Assembly: GCA_040776805.1 (NCBI GenBank)
Contig: JAXGZS010000001.1
Span: 645,775 to 709,774, forward strand
Length of the DNA stretch: 64,000 bases
DNA from: UBA7702 sp040776805
GTDB lineage: Bacteria; Bacillota; Dehalobacteriia; UBA7702
Direction of reading: 5' to 3'
Shown here piece after piece: positions 59,726 through 64,000 of this stretch (position 1 is its first letter; every line of letters begins with the position of its first letter). Below the pieces are notes generated by a model. It searched no databases, had not been told where the DNA came from, and was given only the letters and a program-made list of their open reading frames with translations. The position numbers were made by a program, and so were the translations under genes.

Positions 59726-60997
59726 ATGAACGTTATGGTCATCGGCGGCGGCGGCAGAGAACATGCCATCGCCGCGAAAATTGCGGAAAGCCCCCGTCTC
59801 ACAAAACTTTACGCCGCCCCCGGCAGCGATGGCATGGCCTCTCTGGCCCAATGCGTACCCCTTGCGGTAACGGATACGGCGGAGATCCTTTCCTTTGCCC
59901 GGGAAAACCATATCGAAATGGTCTTCATCGGCCCGGAAGTGCCGCTTTTAAACGGCCTTGCCGATGCTTTGCGGAAAGAAAACATCATGGTGCTGGGACC
60001 GGAAAAGGCCGCCGCGGAATTGGAAGGTTCCAAGGCTTTTTCCAAACACATCATGAAAAAATACAACATTCCCACCGGCGACTACGAGGTTTTTACCGAT
60101 ATGGCGGCGGCCCTCTCCTATCTGAAGACAGCGGCCTATCCCACGGTGGTTAAGGCCGACGGTCTGGCGGCGGGGAAGGGCGTGGTGATCGCCGAGGATC
60201 AAGCCACTGCCATCGGCGCCGTCAAAAGTATGATGGAAGATAAGATTTTCGGCGAAAGCGGCAGCCGTATTGTGATTGAGGAATTCCTCGAAGGGGAAGA
60301 GCTGAGCCTTTTGGCCTTTACCGACGGGAAAACCGTTGTGCCGATGCTCCCGTCCCAGGATCACAAGCGGATCGACGATAACGATAAAGGCCCCAACACC
60401 GGCGGCATGGGGGCGTATGCTCCCGCGCCGGTGGGCTCGGCGGAAGTCGTGGCGGAAGCCATGGAAAAGGTGATGAAACCCTTGGTCGCCGCCATGGCAA
60501 AAGAGGGAAAGCCCTATCGGGGTGTGCTCTACGCGGGGCTGATGGTGGGAGAAGACGGCGTGAAAGTGCTGGAATTCAACGCCCGCTTCGGTGATCCCGA
60601 AACCCAGGCGGTGCTCCCGCTCCTCGAAAGCGATATCATCACCGTGACCGAAGCGCTGAACAAAGGTACCCTCGCTGAAATGGATATCCGTTGGAAGGAC
60701 GGCTACGCCGTCTGTGTGGTGATGAGCGCCAAGGGGTATCCCGCTTCCCCGGTGAAGGGCGATGTGATCACCGGCTTAGACGAAAAACAGCCGGATACTT
60801 TTGTGTTCCATGCCGGAACGAAAAAGCAAAATCAGCAATTCGTCACCAACGGCGGCCGTGTTTTAGGGGTTACCGCCTTTGATCAAGATCTGAAAACAGC
60901 CATCGCCAAAGCCTATGGCCGGGTGGCGGCCATCGATTTTAAAGGCTGTCACTACCGTAAGGATATCGGACAAAAAGCGTTCCGGCATCTGCAGTAA
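59726..60997 (+). CDS. purD: Phosphoribosylamine-glycine ligase (GAR synthetase)
   Basis: 423-aa ATP-grasp enzyme. N-terminal NVMVIGGGGREHAIA, ATP-grasp PTVVKADGLAAGKGV near 135-149, DHKRIDDNDKGPNTGGMGAY near 212-231, and EFNARFGDPETQ near 286. GGGAGG precedes ATG. purH, normally between purN and purD, is absent. Confidence 0.97.
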   Translation: MNVMVIGGGGREHAIAAKIAESPRLTKLYAAPGSDGMASLAQCVPLAVTDTAEILSFARENHIEMVFIGPEVPLLNGLADALRKENIMVLGPEKAAAELEGSKAFSKHIMKKYNIPTGDYEVFTDMAAALSYLKTAAYPTVVKADGLAAGKGVVIAEDQATAIGAVKSMMEDKIFGESGSRIVIEEFLEGEELSLLAFTDGKTVVPMLPSQDHKRIDDNDKGPNTGGMGAYAPAPVGSAEVVAEAMEKVMKPLVAAMAKEGKPYRGVLYAGLMVGEDGVKVLEFNARFGDPETQAVLPLLESDIITVTEALNKGTLAEMDIRWKDGYAVCVVMSAKGYPASPVKGDVITGLDEKQPDTFVFHAGTKKQNQQFVTNGGRVLGVTAFDQDLKTAIAKAYGRVAAIDFKGCHYRKDIGQKAFRHLQ

Positions 60998-61015
60998 GAC
61001 GATAAGGAGTTATTT

Positions 61016-63151
61016 ATGGCGCATTATCTGGATGGATTGAACGAGGAGCAGAAAAAAGCGGTCACCGCGGCAGACGGACCCGTTTTGGTGGTGGCCGGGG
61101 CCGGTTCCGGCAAAACAAGAGTTTTAACGAACCGCATTGCTTACCTCATGGATGAAAGAGGCGTTTCGGCCCGGCAGATCATGGCGCTGACCTTTACCAA
61201 TAAAGCGGCAAAGGAAATGGAATCACGTCTCGCCGATTTACTTAAAGCCGATGTCTACGGCCTTTGGGTGGGTACTTTTCACCGCATTTGCCTGCGCATT
61301 TTAAGAATGGAAGGGGAGGCCATTGGCATTTCGCCGGATTTTGTCATCTACGACGACGCCGATCAGCGTTCTTTGATCAAAAGCCTTTTGAAGCAGCAGG
61401 GTGTCGATGAACGTCTGACGCCGGCTGCTGTTTTGTGCGCCATTTCCGACGCCAAGAATGAGCTGATGAATCCGGAAGCCTACGCAGAGACGGCTTTCAC
61501 CGCCGACGAGGAAACCATTGCCGCGATCTACAAAAAATACGAAGCCCAAAAGAAAGCCAACAACGCATTGGACTTCGATGATCTGCTCCTTTACGTCGTG
61601 GAGCTTTTCAGTACCTGTCATGAGGTATTAAGCGATTACCGGGAGCGTTTTCCCTATATTCTCGTCGACGAATATCAGGATACCAACGAAGCCCAATACC
61701 GTATTCTGCGGCTTTTGGCGGGGAAAGAGGGAAATCTTTTCGTCGTGGGCGACCCGGATCAGAGCATCTACGCCTTTCGCGGCGCGAAAATCGAGAATAT
61801 TTTGAATTTCCATCATGATTATCCCAAGGCGCAGGTATATCGTTTGCAAAAGAATTACCGTTCCACCATGGGGATTTTGCGGGTGGCCAACGCTTTGATC
61901 AAGCATAACGGCAACCGTCTGGAAAAGGAGCTCTACTCCGATAAGGCCGGCGTCGGCGACGTCGAGGCGGCGCTGCTCCCCGATGAAAAGACCGAGGCGC
62001 ATTATGTGGCGGATAAGGCGAAGCGTTACGCCGAGGGAGGAAAATACCGCTACCGCGATATGGCGGTTTTTTACCGCACCCACGCCCAAAGCCGCGTCCT
62101 TGAAGACATGCTGCAAAAGAACAAGATCCCCTATAAAGTGTTCGGCGGTCAGAAGTACTACGACAGAAAAGAAATCAAGGACACCATGGCCTATTTACGG
62201 GTCATCATGAATCCCGATGATAACGTCAGTTTGCTGCGGATCATCAACGAGCCCCGGCGCGGCATCGGCGATACCACCGTGGAAAAGCTGGAAGATCTCA
62301 GCGCGGCCCACGCCGTTTCCATCTGGCGCGTTCTTGACGGCAAGATCGGTTTGGGGGAAATGAAGACTGCAGCCCAAAAATCTTTGGGCGTATTTACGGA
62401 AATTATCCGTGAGCTGCGCCTTTTCGCCCTTGATCACAATGTCACGGAGATTACCGCTGAATTGTGGCAAAAAAGCGGGTATAAAGCGTCGCTGGAAAAG
62501 GAAAATAACATTGAGAACATGTCCCGGTTGGAAAATATGGAAGAATTCCTGACGGTGACTGCCGATTACGATAAAAGCGCCCGGTTTGAAGTGGAGGGCG
62601 GCTCCCTTGCCGATTTTCTCGCTTCGATCTCTTTAAGCTCCGACCTGGATAACCTCGAGGAAAGCGACGATTACCTGACCTTGATGACGATTCATATGGC
62701 CAAAGGTCTGGAATTTTCCGTGGTCTTTCTGATGGGGATGGAGGAATCAATCTTTCCCCACATCCGTTCCATTTTAGCGGGGCGCGAAAGCGAAATCGAG
62801 GAAGAGCGGCGTCTCTGTTATGTGGGCGTTACCCGGGCCATGGATAAATTGAAGATCCTCAGAGCCTACCGCCGCACCTTGTGGGGGCGGACGATGTACA
62901 ACAAACCCTCCCGTTTTTTGGAGGAAATGAATATCAAGGTACCCGAAAAGAAAGCGGCGGAACCTGCCGCCAAAGCCATTGAACCCAAAGCCTACGACAG
63001 CTTCAGCCTCGGCGATAAGATCAGCCACTGCAAATTCGGGGAAGGGGTCATCGTTTTTATCGACAATGAGAACGGCAAGGCCAAAGTGGCTTTCCCCGAT
63101 CTGGGCATCAAAGAATTCTTGCTGGCTTACGCCAATCTGGAGAAGATTTGA
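61016..63151 (+). CDS. pcrA: ATP-dependent DNA helicase PcrA/UvrD
   Basis: 711-aa superfamily 1A 3'-5' helicase for repair and rolling-circle processes. Motif I VVAGAGSGKTRVL near 24, Ia TFTNKAAKEM near 60, motif II ILVDEYQDTNEAQYR near 214, III GDPDQSIYAFRGA near 245, V/VI TIHMAKGLEFSVVFLMGMEE near 560 and RRLCYVGVTRAMDKL near 600. The C-terminal Tudor-like end is SLGDKISHCKFGEGVI near 665. It is slightly shorter than Bacillus PcrA. Confidence 0.95.
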   Translation: MAHYLDGLNEEQKKAVTAADGPVLVVAGAGSGKTRVLTNRIAYLMDERGVSARQIMALTFTNKAAKEMESRLADLLKADVYGLWVGTFHRICLRILRMEGEAIGISPDFVIYDDADQRSLIKSLLKQQGVDERLTPAAVLCAISDAKNELMNPEAYAETAFTADEETIAAIYKKYEAQKKANNALDFDDLLLYVVELFSTCHEVLSDYRERFPYILVDEYQDTNEAQYRILRLLAGKEGNLFVVGDPDQSIYAFRGAKIENILNFHHDYPKAQVYRLQKNYRSTMGILRVANALIKHNGNRLEKELYSDKAGVGDVEAALLPDEKTEAHYVADKAKRYAEGGKYRYRDMAVFYRTHAQSRVLEDMLQKNKIPYKVFGGQKYYDRKEIKDTMAYLRVIMNPDDNVSLLRIINEPRRGIGDTTVEKLEDLSAAHAVSIWRVLDGKIGLGEMKTAAQKSLGVFTEIIRELRLFALDHNVTEITAELWQKSGYKASLEKENNIENMSRLENMEEFLTVTADYDKSARFEVEGGSLADFLASISLSSDLDNLEESDDYLTLMTIHMAKGLEFSVVFLMGMEESIFPHIRSILAGRESEIEEERRLCYVGVTRAMDKLKILRAYRRTLWGRTMYNKPSRFLEEMNIKVPEKKAAEPAAKAIEPKAYDSFSLGDKISHCKFGEGVIVFIDNENGKAKVAFPDLGIKEFLLAYANLEKI

Positions 63152-63152
63152 A

Positions 63153-64000
63153 ATGAAAGAAAGAATCGACGAGCTGACGGAAAAGCTGAATCAGTGGGAT
63201 AAAGCCTATTACGAAGAAGATCGTCCCGTGGTCAGCGACGCTGATTACGACGCCGCCAGCAAAGAGCTGGAAGCTTTAGAAGAACAATATCCCCAATGGA
63301 AGCGGGAGGACAGCCCCACGCTGCGGGTGGGGGGCCGTCCCGTGGCCGGTTTTACCCCGGTGGAGCATCCCTTGCAGCTACTTTCTTTGAGCAACACCTT
63401 TTCTGCGGGTGAACTGAAGGATTTCCAGCAGCGGCTGCTGAAAGCCGGTGTGGAAGATCTCACCTACGTGGCGGAATGGAAGATCGACGGTCTCACCGTG
63501 ACGCTGACTTATGAAAAGGGCCGCTTTGTCCAAGGCGCCACCAGGGGCGACGGCAGAGTTGGCGAAGATATCACGGAGAATTTGCGCACCGTCAAAACGG
63601 TGCCGCTGCTCATTCCCTTTCAAGGCAGGCTTGTGGTCAGAGGCGAAGCTTACTTACCCAAAAAGGCCTTTGCGAAGCTAAATCAGGAGCGGGAAGAAGC
63701 GGGAGAAACGCTTTTCGCCAATCCCCGCAACGCCGCCGCCGGATCTTTGCGGCAGTTGGATCCTAAAATCGCCGCCAAACGTCCCTTGGCTGTTTTCGCT
63801 TACGATATTGTTTACGGCGAAGGGCAACTTCCGACGACCCAAGAAGATACCTTGACGTTTCTGAGGAAGAACGGTTTTCTCGTCAACGGCGATTGGCAAA
63901 GGATTACCGATTTGGGAGAAATCCAATCCTTCCTTGAAGAAAAAGCCGTGGCGCGTCGGGCATTGGCTTACGATACCGACGGCCTTGTTTTCAAATTGAA
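63153..64000 (+). CDS. ligA: NAD-dependent DNA ligase LigA (5' part, cut by window edge)
   Basis: The first 282 residues of the essential NAD+ ligase. Domain Ia (residues 1-70) with VVSDADYDAASKELEALE near 27, then the adenylation domain with LSLSNTFSAGEL near 77-88 and the nucleophile motif AEWKIDGLTVTLTYEKG near 107-123 (KxDG), ATRGDGRVGEDITEN near 129 and NPRNAAAGSLRQLDP near 189. The rest lies outside the window. ATG 63153 is 2 bp after the pcrA stop, the usual pcrA-ligA pairing. Confidence 0.96.
   Translation, partial: MKERIDELTEKLNQWDKAYYEEDRPVVSDADYDAASKELEALEEQYPQWKREDSPTLRVGGRPVAGFTPVEHPLQLLSLSNTFSAGELKDFQQRLLKAGVEDLTYVAEWKIDGLTVTLTYEKGRFVQGATRGDGRVGEDITENLRTVKTVPLLIPFQGRLVVRGEAYLPKKAFAKLNQEREEAGETLFANPRNAAAGSLRQLDPKIAAKRPLAVFAYDIVYGEGQLPTTQEDTLTFLRKNGFLVNGDWQRITDLGEIQSFLEEKAVARRALAYDTDGLVFKL

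Noticed and set aside
1..64000. CRISPR arrays, rRNA operons, complete insertion sequences or prophages
   Set aside because: No regularly spaced repeats, no rRNA sequence, and no transposase other than the IS3 scrap at 16096-16230.

Overview
The window is chromosomal DNA from a spore-forming Firmicute, most likely a Clostridia-type anaerobe. The signs are the sporulation proteins YtfJ/GerW and a SpoIID-like protein, the IreB-RuvX-DUF1292-MltG-U32 block after alaS, a DHH/CBS/CCA-transferase fusion, a giant two-module acyl-CoA dehydratase activase, an MttB-family methyltransferase, and Gram-positive signals throughout (strong AGGAGG sites, consensus sigma-A promoters, 6S RNA beside aspS). The species cannot be named from sequence reading alone. 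Nearly all of the window is densely packed housekeeping operons; the accessory parts lie at about 12.7-19.3 kb.

Layout. 1-1.5 kb: BlaI/BlaR1-type repressor and sensor protease behind a two-operator promoter. 1.6-5.8 kb: a dehydratase activase broken by two frameshifts. 6-12.7 kb: DHH-CBS-CCA fusion, M50 protease, trpS, scpA, scpB, DUF2953, ytfJ. 12.9-15 kb: TetR regulator and MttB-family methyltransferase. 15.1-17.5 kb: accessory debris, namely a frameshifted Fic gene, a 67-bp palindrome, and a tRNA-Thr-associated integrative-element remnant (3'-tRNA repeat, IS3 fragment, PH-domain protein, lipoprotein, tail of an integrase, intact tRNA-Thr). 17.6-19.3 kb: EutH transporter and a cysteine hydrolase. 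20-29 kb: ruvCAB, queH, a SpoIID-like gene, queA, tgt, yajC, secD, secF. 29-39 kb: relA, dtd, an MBL hydrolase, hisS, aspS, 6S RNA, a frameshifted tcdA, trxA, rarA, mnmA. 39.4-51.4 kb: PRC-barrel and two small proteins, an AI-2E-type permease, alaS, ireB, ruvX, DUF1292, VanW, MltG, U32, DUF4911, a PBP and a small Cys-rich protein. 51.5-55.1 kb: a second AI-2E permease (minus strand), a ZnPLC-like protein and a mannose-1-phosphate guanylyltransferase behind a structured leader. 55.4-64 kb: purE, B, C, M, N, D, then pcrA and ligA (cut by the window edge).

How the genes work together. Queuosine modification (queH, queA, tgt) is embedded in the Holliday-junction and protein-export cluster. Translation-quality and tRNA genes (dtd, hisS, aspS, mnmA, tcdA, alaS, U32) sit with the stringent-response enzyme. 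Wall and sporulation genes (SpoIID-like, VanW, MltG, PBP) are interleaved. The purine operon holds six steps only; purF, purH and the purL/Q/S set are not here.

I found no clearly new multi-gene system. The observations most worth checking are the four-arm leader of the mannose-1-phosphate guanylyltransferase gene, in which the ribosome-binding site is one arm of a hairpin repeated about 220 bp upstream; the tRNA-Thr element remnant and its two cargo genes; two structured intergenic regions around the PRC/zinc-ribbon small-gene cluster; and paired single-base frameshifts in three genes, which are either sequence errors or decay.
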